This document shows, one piece after another, positions 44,699 through 51,660 of a stretch of 64,000 nt of DNA; position 1 is the first letter of the stretch, and every line of letters starts with the position of its first letter. The notes beneath the pieces were generated by a model. It saw only the letters and a list, made by a program, of their open reading frames with translations, had not been told where the DNA came from and ran no database searches. The DNA comes from Bacteroidia bacterium (lineage in GTDB: Bacteria > Bacteroidota > Bacteroidia > Palsa-965): the NCBI GenBank assembly GCA_023151315.1, contig JAKLJE010000013.1, positions 1-64,000 on the forward strand, given 5' to 3'. Position numbers and translations under genes: made by a program.

Positions 44699-45807
44699 TA
44701 CCAATAGTAGCCGATACCCAATTCAGGAAAATCCAGAATATATAAATGTGATTTCATTGATGCATTTACCATCAGATGATCCGTAAACCTGTATCGTATC
44801 ATAGCGCGGTTATACATAAAGTATCCGTTAAGTTTGTCAGTGAGGCCCAAATAGAAACCTTCCTGTACAATGAATGAAACTCTGTTGTAGAAGAATTCCT
44901 GTGTAATGTGAATTCCGGTTAACCAGGAATCACTGCTAGTGTAAGGTTTGTTCAGTCTCTTCATCTGCGGTTCAATGGATGCATCATAAAATACATCTGC
45001 ACCGGCACCAATTGCAAACTTGTAACCTGTTCTGCGTTTCAGTTCATACGACACAGACACAGCAGGATATTGAAAAGATTCAAAAGTTCTTGTGTGCTTC
45101 ATTCCACCGGTGAACATTATTTCGTGAATGAAATAAGCAGGCAATTTGTCGAAACTCTCATTGATAACACCTTGTTTTTTACCTGTAGAAAAGTTGTAGC
45201 CTAACCAAAGAGAAGACCAGTTCAGGCCAACGTTGGGTTCGCTTAGATTCGCATTTGAAACGTGAGCGAAGGAGAGACCAAGTTCCAGTTGATTACGATC
45301 ATTCAGTTTGAAAGCGGTTACGAGATCGGCATGGAAATGAATATTGAAATGTGAACCGATGGCCACATTCTGATAATTTTCATACTGATTGAATTTCCTG
45401 GTTACGTAGGCTGCACCAACTCCCATCTGATAATCAAACCGGAATCTGTTTTTACTAATGAGATTCAGCGCATAATATGGATAAATAGCAAATTGCTGTC
45501 CATAATATTCAGCGCTTCCGAGTGTGCTCCAGTATGCACTGATTCCAACTGCCGGGCGACGATACATGCGTTCCCAGATTGTTCTGCCATTGGTTTGATA
45601 ACGAATATTTACTTCTGCACCCGAGATAAATTCAGAGGATTGCAGACTCATGAAACCATATTCCGGTAATAACAACCCGCGTTGCATGTTGGCTCGCACA
45701 TTCCAACGGTAAATGGAATCCTGCTGCGCACATACAGTATCAGATGCTGCTAAAAGCAGGCAGAACAGCGAGATAATGCAATTCAATGAAGGTTGGCGGA
45801 ATTCCAT
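44698..45807 (-). CDS. Acyloxyacyl hydrolase (PagL-like) outer-membrane protein
   Basis: A 369-residue predicted lipid A deacylase-type barrel. The ATG at 45807 (MEFRQPSLNCIISLFCLLLAASDTVCAQ) gives the signal peptide; the longer frame from 45885 overlaps mazG on the other strand. A LGLSFAHVSNANLSEPNVGLN segment (~residues 225-245) carries the conserved His-x-Ser-Asn of the PagL active site; the Glu of the Pseudomonas triad is not at the expected position, which is normal in this Bacteroidota subfamily as far as I know. It is larger than PagL (~150 residues), with extra strands. Confidence 0.8.
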   Translation of the reverse strand: MEFRQPSLNCIISLFCLLLAASDTVCAQQDSIYRWNVRANMQRGLLLPEYGFMSLQSSEFISGAEVNIRYQTNGRTIWERMYRRPAVGISAYWSTLGSAEYYGQQFAIYPYYALNLISKNRFRFDYQMGVGAAYVTRKFNQYENYQNVAIGSHFNIHFHADLVTAFKLNDRNQLELGLSFAHVSNANLSEPNVGLNWSSLWLGYNFSTGKKQGVINESFDKLPAYFIHEIMFTGGMKHTRTFESFQYPAVSVSYELKRRTGYKFAIGAGADVFYDASIEPQMKRLNKPYTSSDSWLTGIHITQEFFYNRVSFIVQEGFYLGLTDKLNGYFMYNRAMIRYRFTDHLMVNASMKSHLYILDFPELGIGYYW

Positions 45808-45854
45808 TTTGCGTATAGCGAAGATCGGTATATTAGTACTAAAATACCACCGAA

Positions 45855-46655
45855 ATGAAGGGAATGGAAGAAAAAAAGGAGGCATTTGCTCGTATGTTGA
45901 CCATCATGGACGAATTACGTGAGCAATGTCCTTGGGATAAAAAGCAAACATTTGAGACGCTGCGACATCTGACCATAGAGGAAACTTATGAATTGGCAGA
46001 TGCAATACTTGAAAAAAATATTCAGGGAATTAAAAAGGAACTGGGCGATGTATTGCTTCATATTGTTTTCTATGCGCGTATTGCCAGTGAAACCGGAGAC
46101 TTTGATATTGCTGATGTAATTCATGCCGAATGCGATAAACTGATCAGTCGTCATCCGCACATTTACGGAGATGTGAAGGTGGAGAATGAAGAACAGGTGA
46201 AAGAGAATTGGGAGAAAATAAAACTGAAAGAAAAAGATTCCGTCACGCAAGAAGGATTCCGCTCTGTCTTGGCAGGTGTTCCTGTTTCCTTGCCTGCGGT
46301 TGTCAAGTCAATGCGTATTCAGGAAAAGGCAAGAGCCGTTGGATTTGATTGGGAAAAACCTGAGCAAGTATGGATGAAAGTTGAAGAGGAGCTGGGTGAG
46401 TTTAAGGTTGAAGTTGATAAGGGAACGGAGAAGGAGAAAATAGAATCGGAGTTGGGAGATGTGTTATTTTCCCTGGTGAATTATGCTCGCTTTCTCGGAA
46501 TTAATCCGGAAGATGCATTGGAGAAAACGAATCGCAAGTTCATTCGCCGTTTTCAATTTCTGGAACGTGAGTCGCAGAAGGATAACAAGAAGTTGAGCGA
46601 AATGTCGCTTGCTGAAATGGATATTTATTGGGAACGAGCAAAAACAGAATCATAA
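45855..46655 (+). CDS. mazG: Nucleoside triphosphate pyrophosphohydrolase MazG
   Basis: A 266-residue enzyme hydrolysing (d)NTPs to NMP and PPi. It contains two MazG modules: residues ~20-125 with REQCPWDKKQTFETLR, EETYELADAI and KELGDVLLHIVFYARI, and ~165-235 with KARAVGFDWEKPEQ, VEEELGEFKVEV and SELGDVLFSLVNYARFL. The EExxE/ELGD metal sites are intact in both. The start may be ATG 45855 or 45864. Its stop overlaps the GAF gene start (TAATG). Confidence 0.96.
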   Translation: MKGMEEKKEAFARMLTIMDELREQCPWDKKQTFETLRHLTIEETYELADAILEKNIQGIKKELGDVLLHIVFYARIASETGDFDIADVIHAECDKLISRHPHIYGDVKVENEEQVKENWEKIKLKEKDSVTQEGFRSVLAGVPVSLPAVVKSMRIQEKARAVGFDWEKPEQVWMKVEEELGEFKVEVDKGTEKEKIESELGDVLFSLVNYARFLGINPEDALEKTNRKFIRRFQFLERESQKDNKKLSEMSLAEMDIYWERAKTES

Positions 46656-47227
46656 TGCCGGTATTGCTTTCAACAGGTTATCTTTTGATGTGCGTAGGTG
46701 CAGGCTTGATGCTGTCTGCTGTTCTGCTTTTGCTGAGAAAGAAAAAGGATACACGCAATGTGGTGTTGGATGCTTTCCGGAAAACTGATTTTCAGAATGA
46801 ATCCGATTTGTGCTGGTATGTTTCTCACGATGTCATCGGTGCTTCCGGATATGATGATTGCATCATCTATTCAGTTGATCATCAGGACCAGGTTTGTCGT
46901 CAGATTGCGGCTTTCGGTCCGAAGAATCCGGACAAGAAGAGTATTCTGAATCCGATACAGATTGCATTCGGCAGGGGAGTAGTTGGTAGTGTTGCGCTTA
47001 GCGGTAAAGCGGAATTGATCGCGGATACAACTCTTGATAACCGATACGTTCCTGATGATGATGTACGTTATTCAGAACTTACAGTGCCGGTTTCTGTCAA
47101 TGGTACTATTCGGTACATCATCGACAGTGAACACAAACGACGAAATCGTTACAAAGAAAATGATCAGGAATTCTTTATCGCAGTAGCAGCAATTATGTCT
47201 GAAAAAGCGATGGTGCTTCCCGCTTAA
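46655..47227 (+). CDS. Membrane-anchored single GAF-domain protein
   Basis: A 190-residue protein, one N-terminal membrane segment (STGYLLMCVGAGLMLSAVLLLL, basic residues after it) and a cytoplasmic GAF domain (~residues 45-185; GRGVVGSVALSGKAELIADTT, then NRYVPDDDVRYSELTVPV). It resembles free GAF proteins (some free methionine sulfoxide reductases) but the Cys set of fRMsr is not evident. Coupled to mazG by TAATG. The role is unknown. Confidence 0.75.
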   Translation: MPVLLSTGYLLMCVGAGLMLSAVLLLLRKKKDTRNVVLDAFRKTDFQNESDLCWYVSHDVIGASGYDDCIIYSVDHQDQVCRQIAAFGPKNPDKKSILNPIQIAFGRGVVGSVALSGKAELIADTTLDNRYVPDDDVRYSELTVPVSVNGTIRYIIDSEHKRRNRYKENDQEFFIAVAAIMSEKAMVLPA

Positions 47228-48909
47228 TTACGGATCAATTGAATTCGCGAAGTACGTTCTCCGTCATTGATCGTAAAGAAATATACCCCGGTTGCCAGAG
47301 AGGCTGCATTGACGCTCACCTGCGTTCTGCCATTAGTATTTCCTGACTGAACGGCTTTACCATTGACATCTGTCAAAGTCCACTGAGCATTCGACGCGAA
47401 ACTTTCTGTATTAATTATCCAGTTGTCCTGAGTCGGATTAGGCATTGCAGAAATCTGCGCATTCTGTTGTGCGATTTCTTCTGTAGATGCGTTCGGATCT
47501 TCAATTACAATGAACTGCAACATCATGCCCATATCTTCGTGATGCAGGTTATGGCAGTGGTACATGTAGGGCGTTACAGAGTCGGTGAAGTTTTCAAATT
47601 TCGTAATGAATGAAACTGTTTCGCCTGCTTTCAGATAAATCACATCTTTCAATCCGGATTCATAAGGTTGCGGCGGAAGTCCGTTACGATCAAGAATGTA
47701 AAACTGTATATCGTGAATGTGGAACGGATGTGAAACCTGCGGACTGTTATTCGACACATTCCAGATTTCGATCGCGTCTTTGTAAATAGTATCGTTAATG
47801 ACATTCATGTCGAATGTAAGTCCGTTGATGGACATCATGCCCATATCGTACATTCCCATTCCCATCATACTTTTGTTTCGTGTAACCGATGCCAAAGATT
47901 GTTGCCAAGGTGTAACCGGAATAAGTGTTTGCGGTAAAGTTGTTACCGGCGACGACGTTTGCGCTACAACATTGATCTGCATGATGTTGTAATCAACGCC
48001 GTTCAACGCGCTATTACCGCTTTGATTGCCGCTTCCACCGGGTTCAGCAGCTGCAAACTGAGAGCCTTTGCAGATCATGTACAAACTGTCACCTGGATTA
48101 TCGTTCGTGAAATCAACTATAATTTCATAGCGCTCACCATTTGTTATTTTCAGTGATGTTACGGTGTCCGGCGCGCCTATCAATCCGCCATCAGATGCAA
48201 TAACATAGAACGGTCGGTTATCGCTAAACGCAATGATGAAGGCGCGTGCATTTGCACCATTGAGAACACGCATCCGTACCATCTGTGCAGGTGCTTCCAT
48301 ATACGGACGTGTTGCTCCGTTAACAATGACTGAATCGGCAAGTGCATTGAACAGAAATTGACCGTTACCGTCGAGGGAACGATCCTGGATGACAACAGGA
48401 AAATCGTCAACACCATAAGTACGCGGAAGGTTAAGTTGCTCTTCAGCTGAATCACGGATGATGATCATGCCGGCGAGCCCCATATTCACCTGTCGCATCG
48501 TTTCCATGTGCGTATGCGGATGATACCAGCACGTTGAAGCATTATTCAGCATTCGGAATGACGGACTCCAAGTAGAATCAACCGGAACGACTGTATGCGG
48601 ACCTCCGTCTTCTTTTGCAGGAACGTGCAATCCGTGCCAGTGTACTGTGGTCACTTCATTCAGGTGGTTGGTTACATTCATCTGGATCGTATCCCACTTA
48701 TGCATTTCAAGTGTAGGTCCGAGGATGGTACCGTTGAAAGCAAACGTATTGGTATTTACACCGGGATTGAACTGGTGAACTGTATCGTTAATGGTTAAGT
48801 TGAAAGTGGTTCCTGTCAGCAGCGGAGGAATAGGAAGCTGATGGTTGAATTGTTGAGCGGCTAGTGCAGAGCAAACGAGGACACCTAGAAACGGGTAAAG
48901 TACTTTCAT
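47224..48909 (-). CDS. Multicopper oxidase with T9SS type A sorting domain
   Basis: A 561-residue secreted oxidase of the CueO/CotA-like three-cupredoxin type. Signal peptide MKVLYPFLGVLVCSALAA. All copper motifs are intact: VHWHGLH (~residue 95), WYHPHTHME (~130), HPFHIHD (~400) and YHCHNLHHEDMGMM (~460, HCHxxxHxxxGM). A Met-rich stretch (SMMGMGMYDMGMMS, ~345-360) recalls the CueO copper-sensing segment. The C-terminal ~75 residues are a type A sorting domain (ISAMPNPTQDNWIIN to RIQLIRN), so it is exported by T9SS to the surface. Its stop overlaps the GAF gene stop, convergent. Confidence 0.93.
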   Translation of the reverse strand: MKVLYPFLGVLVCSALAAQQFNHQLPIPPLLTGTTFNLTINDTVHQFNPGVNTNTFAFNGTILGPTLEMHKWDTIQMNVTNHLNEVTTVHWHGLHVPAKEDGGPHTVVPVDSTWSPSFRMLNNASTCWYHPHTHMETMRQVNMGLAGMIIIRDSAEEQLNLPRTYGVDDFPVVIQDRSLDGNGQFLFNALADSVIVNGATRPYMEAPAQMVRMRVLNGANARAFIIAFSDNRPFYVIASDGGLIGAPDTVTSLKITNGERYEIIVDFTNDNPGDSLYMICKGSQFAAAEPGGSGNQSGNSALNGVDYNIMQINVVAQTSSPVTTLPQTLIPVTPWQQSLASVTRNKSMMGMGMYDMGMMSINGLTFDMNVINDTIYKDAIEIWNVSNNSPQVSHPFHIHDIQFYILDRNGLPPQPYESGLKDVIYLKAGETVSFITKFENFTDSVTPYMYHCHNLHHEDMGMMLQFIVIEDPNASTEEIAQQNAQISAMPNPTQDNWIINTESFASNAQWTLTDVNGKAVQSGNTNGRTQVSVNAASLATGVYFFTINDGERTSRIQLIRN

Positions 48910-48997
48910 TGAAATGCTTTTTGAAGTGGTGAAAATAAAGAATGAGGACGAGAAAGAATGTGACTATTGTTACATATTCTGGTTTATAAGATGCAGA

Positions 48998-49061
48998 AGA
49001 TTCGAGTCCCTAGAAAAGAAAAAGCCCGAAGAAAAATCTTCGGGCTTGTGCGGACGGGGGG
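48998..49061 (-). repeat. Duplicate of the tRNA-Leu terminator and 3' end
   Basis: This 64-base block is repeated with no visible change at 49122-49185, an offset of 124 bases. It contains the terminator hairpin and the last 13 bases of the tRNA-Leu gene (acceptor strand and start of the T arm). It is thus a second 3' end without the rest of the tRNA. Confidence 0.85.
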
Positions 49062-49109
49062 CAAAACGCGGGAGTTATGAATGTCCGGTGGACATTCATC
49101 CGCATTTTG
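49062..49109. repeat. Long palindromic element between the two 3'-end copies
   Basis: A perfect 10-bp stem (ATGAATGTCC / GGACATTCAT, loop GGT) extended by GCGG/CCGC and CAAAA/TTTTG with one mismatch and a 5-base bulge. It looks like an inserted dispersed palindrome. Confidence 0.6.
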
Positions 49110-49135
49110 TGACTGCGCAGCAGATTCGAGTCCCT

Positions 49136-49171
49136 AGAAAAGAAAAAGCCCGAAGAAAAATCTTCGGGCTT
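49136..49171 (-). terminator. Terminator of tRNA-Leu
   Basis: An 11-bp perfect stem (AAGCCCGAAGA / TCTTCGGGCTT) with an AAAA loop. On the minus strand it starts two bases after the tRNA and ends in CTTTTTCTTT. Confidence 0.85.
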
Positions 49172-49172
49172 G

Positions 49173-49254
49173 TGCGGACGGGGGGACTCGAACCCACACG
49201 CCGTGAGGCACCAGATCCTAAGTCTGGCTTGTCTACCAGTTTCAACACGTCCGC
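49173..49254 (-). tRNA. tRNA-Leu (anticodon UAG)
   Basis: The minus strand folds as a complete 82-base class II tRNA: acceptor GCGGACG/CGTCCGC with discriminator A, D arm TTGAAACTGGTAGACAA, anticodon stem CCAGA/TCTGG with loop CTTAGGA (anticodon TAG, G at 37), a short variable arm and a GGTTCGAGTCC T-loop. CCA is not encoded. The anticodon reads CUA Leu codons. Four truncated copies lie directly upstream. Confidence 0.93.
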
Positions 49255-49294
49255 TATACTGGTCAATAGTATTATTAATTCAAAAAGAACGATT

Positions 49295-49353
49295 CCAGAT
49301 CCTAATCCCGATAGCTATCGGGATGGCTTGTCTACCAGTTTCAACACGTCCGC
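49295..49353 (-). pseudogene. Half-tRNA-Leu copy 1 (nearest the intact gene)
   Basis: It retains the acceptor 5' strand, the D arm and the 3' strand of the anticodon stem. It lacks the variable arm, T arm and acceptor 3' strand. The 20-base palindrome including flanking A/T is at 49305-49324. Confidence 0.85.
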
Positions 49354-49393
49354 TATACTGGTCAATAATATTTTCAATTCAAAAAGAACGATT

Positions 49394-49452
49394 CCAGATC
49401 CTAATCCCGATAGCTATCGGGATGGCTTGTCTACCAGTTTCAACACGTCCGC
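49394..49452 (-). pseudogene. Half-tRNA-Leu copy 2
   Basis: Same 59-base content as copy 1; palindrome at 49404-49423. Confidence 0.85.
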
Positions 49453-49491
49453 TATACTGGTAATAATATTTTCAATTCAAAAAGAACGATT

Positions 49492-49550
49492 CCAGATCCT
49501 AATCCCGATAGCTATCGGGATGGCTTGTCTACCAGTTTCAACACGTCCGC
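49492..49550 (-). pseudogene. Half-tRNA-Leu copy 3
   Basis: Same 59-base content; palindrome at 49502-49521. The spacer on its lower-coordinate side is one base shorter (39). Confidence 0.85.
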
Positions 49551-49590
49551 TATACTGGTCAATAGTATTATTAATTCAAAAAGAACGATT

Positions 49591-49649
49591 CCAGATCCTA
49601 ATCCCGATAGCTATCGGGATGGCTTGTCTACCAGTTTCAACACGTCCGC
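49591..49649 (-). pseudogene. Half-tRNA-Leu copy 4 (outermost)
   Basis: Same 59-base content; palindrome at 49601-49620. Its 5' side joins unrelated sequence that leads within 37 bases into the stop of the alpha/beta hydrolase gene. Confidence 0.85.
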
Positions 49650-49686
49650 ATGAAACTTGGGCGAAGATCGGAAAATCTTTTAATGA

Positions 49687-50478
49687 TCAGACCAAATTTT
49701 TAATGGTACCTGCAACAATTGTCGGATTTTCCACCGGCAGGTAATGTCCGCAGCCCTGCACGATCTGAGTTGTGCAATTCGGGATTCTTGCAGCCGCATC
49801 TTTCGCAATCTGTGTAACGGTTTGTTGGGGATGCAGAATGCGGTTTGGAATTGCTGTGTCGTTGGTGCCGTACAGCACATGCACAGGCATGGTCAGATGC
49901 GGGAGATAATTGAACACCGGCTCATCCAGCATTCCGCAAACGGAGTTGTAAATGAGTGATGAAAATCTTTCGAAGTTTCGTTGTTGCTGCACAAGATGTT
50001 CATTTATCAGCACGTCCAGTTTTTCATTGTTCACCAATGGAAAAACGTGTTTAAGGGCTTCGGTTGAAATAGGATTTCTGTAAATGTGTTGAGTGGCAGC
50101 CTTCAGTTTCAGAGCTTCGGCCGGTGTAAATGTTTCTATGCCTGCTGCGGCAATAAGTATCAGTCGTTCTACTGAAGCGGATAATTGCAGACTGAGAATA
50201 ATACCGATCTGTCCGCCCATGGAGTGGCCGCATACAATGAAATTTTTCAGAGAAAGATGTTCAATCACTTTACGTACTTCTGCAACGTAGGATGACATTC
50301 TTCCGTCGGTGGTAATGTCCGATGATTTCCCATGGCCGGGAAGATCAATGCTGATGCAGCGGAATTGGCTTGACAATTCTGAGATAACAGCATTCCAGAT
50401 ATTGCGGTTGAGTCCAAGACCGTGCAGAAACACGATGGTTTGTTTTCCTTTACCGGTATCAGTGAATGAAGCGATCAC
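49687..50478 (-). CDS. Alpha/beta hydrolase
   Basis: A 263-residue cytoplasmic hydrolase. Oxyanion region FLHGLGLNRNIW, nucleophile elbow GHSMGG (Ser ~residue 90), acid near GTNDTAIPNR and the catalytic His in GCGHYLPVENP (~249). The lipase-type Ser-Asp-His triad is complete. The substrate is not inferable. It precedes the tRNA array on the same strand with no terminator visible between them. Confidence 0.88.
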   Translation of the reverse strand: MIASFTDTGKGKQTIVFLHGLGLNRNIWNAVISELSSQFRCISIDLPGHGKSSDITTDGRMSSYVAEVRKVIEHLSLKNFIVCGHSMGGQIGIILSLQLSASVERLILIAAAGIETFTPAEALKLKAATQHIYRNPISTEALKHVFPLVNNEKLDVLINEHLVQQQRNFERFSSLIYNSVCGMLDEPVFNYLPHLTMPVHVLYGTNDTAIPNRILHPQQTVTQIAKDAAARIPNCTTQIVQGCGHYLPVENPTIVAGTIKNLV

Positions 50479-50511
50479 GAATTAAAGTTACGTGTTACTT
50501 GAATTCATAAA

Positions 50512-50540
50512 ATAAAAAACTCCCGGAACCACCCGGGAGT
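50512..50540 (-). terminator. Terminator of the phaE-phaC operon
   Basis: Perfect 8-bp stem (ACTCCCGG / CCGGGAGT), 6-base loop, followed on the minus strand by TTTTTTATTTT. It is 45 bases after the phaC stop. Confidence 0.8.
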
Positions 50541-50585
50541 CTAACAAACAAGCACACCAATCAGCTGTTGTAGCTGGTCAGTTTC

Positions 50586-51635
50586 TTAGTTATCCCTGCT
50601 GCCGAGGAATTTGGCAACTGCAGGAGCCAGTTCTTTCTGCGAACGGGCACCAACGAACACGCCGATGTGTCCGCCAGGGAACTTATACAATTCATTGTCT
50701 TTCGTACCAACGTGATCGTTGAGGGGAATAGTTGCGGCAGGCGGAACAAGATGATCTTCCGCAGCGTAAATATTCATTACCGGCATTGTTACGTTTTTCA
50801 GACTTACTTTCTGTTTTCCTACAACGAGTTCTCCTTTGATCAGTTTATTGCCCTGATAAAGATCTTTCATGAACTGGCGGAAACATTCTCCGGCCTGATC
50901 AGGACTGTCGTTGATCCATTTTTCCATGCGAAGGAAGTTCAGCACTTTCTCTTTGTCCTGCATCATGTCAAGTACACCCATGTACTTGTTCACTTTCATC
51001 ATCGGTTTCAACATGGAGAATCCGTTATTCAGGAATTCTCCCGGAATTGCACCGTAGGTATCAACCAGACGATCGAAATTGATGTTCTTAGACCAGCGGA
51101 AAAGTAATCCATCGTTGGTAGAGAAATCAACCGGAGTAACAAGCGTTACAAGGTTTTTGATTTTATCGTTGTGCAACGAAGAGTAAATGATGCTGATCGT
51201 TCCGCCTTGGCAGATTCCCATCAGGTTTACCTTATCAACTCCGTTGTTCTTGCGAACAAAGTCAACAATATCATCCAGGAACCAGTTTACGTAATCATCA
51301 AGAGTTACGTACTTGTCGGCTTTAGTCGGATATCCCCAATCGATAATGTAAACATCAAATCCCTGAGCAAGTAGATTACGAACGAAACTGCGGTCCGGCT
51401 GAATGTCGAGCATATCGTGACGGTTCACGAGTGCATAAGAGATTACAATCGGAGTTGTAAACTTTGCAGGTGTTTCGCGGATGTAGCGATAAAGAGCAAC
51501 TTTATCAACCTGATGAACTAACTCTTTTGGAGTAGTGGCAACATCCACTTCGTCAATCTTAAGAAGATTGTCGTAACCGGTTACCATTTTGGCACTGGCT
51601 TCTGTCCACTCTTTGATTACGTTGTGATGTGACAT
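50586..51635 (-). CDS. phaC: Class III poly(R)-hydroxyalkanoate synthase, PhaC subunit
   Basis: A 349-residue synthase, the short length typical of class III enzymes (~355) that need PhaE. The lipase-like box is GICQGG with the catalytic Cys (~residue 144); Asp is in AAEDHLVPP (~300) and His in PGGHIGVF (~328). The segment DVYIIDWGYPTKADKYVTLDDYV is characteristic of PHA synthases. It polymerises (R)-3-hydroxyacyl-CoA on the granule surface. It follows phaE by 25 bases. Confidence 0.93.
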   Translation of the reverse strand: MSHHNVIKEWTEASAKMVTGYDNLLKIDEVDVATTPKELVHQVDKVALYRYIRETPAKFTTPIVISYALVNRHDMLDIQPDRSFVRNLLAQGFDVYIIDWGYPTKADKYVTLDDYVNWFLDDIVDFVRKNNGVDKVNLMGICQGGTISIIYSSLHNDKIKNLVTLVTPVDFSTNDGLLFRWSKNINFDRLVDTYGAIPGEFLNNGFSMLKPMMKVNKYMGVLDMMQDKEKVLNFLRMEKWINDSPDQAGECFRQFMKDLYQGNKLIKGELVVGKQKVSLKNVTMPVMNIYAAEDHLVPPAATIPLNDHVGTKDNELYKFPGGHIGVFVGARSQKELAPAVAKFLGSRDN

Positions 51636-51660
51636 TTCAGTTCTGAGTTATGCGGTTAAC

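Larger units (their letters stand above)
49255..49649 (-). repeat. Tandem array of four ~99-base units derived from the 5' half of tRNA-Leu
   Basis: Each unit is a 59-base half-tRNA plus a 39-40-base AT-rich spacer (period 98-99). The half-tRNAs appear identical. Each equals tRNA-Leu nucleotides 1-44 with three bases (GAC of the anticodon stem/loop) replaced by the 18-base palindrome TCCCGATAGCTATCGGGA. Spacers 1 and 4 look identical; spacers 2 and 3 differ from them at a few positions. The array is upstream of the intact tRNA in its direction of transcription. Confidence 0.9.

Noticed and set aside
48998-49012. A second tRNA on the plus strand, suggested by a TTCGAGTCCC T-loop-like sequence
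   Set aside because: No acceptor, D or anticodon arm fits around it on the plus strand; at most a relic.
49255-49649. CRISPR array
   Set aside because: There are regularly spaced repeats, but the spacers are nearly identical to each other and the 59-base repeats are tRNA-derived; no cas genes in the window.
48914-49744. A 276-codon open frame through the tRNA region
   Set aside because: It reads through the tRNA-Leu gene, its terminator and the tandem array in the antisense sense; the repeated peptide is a product of the DNA repeats.
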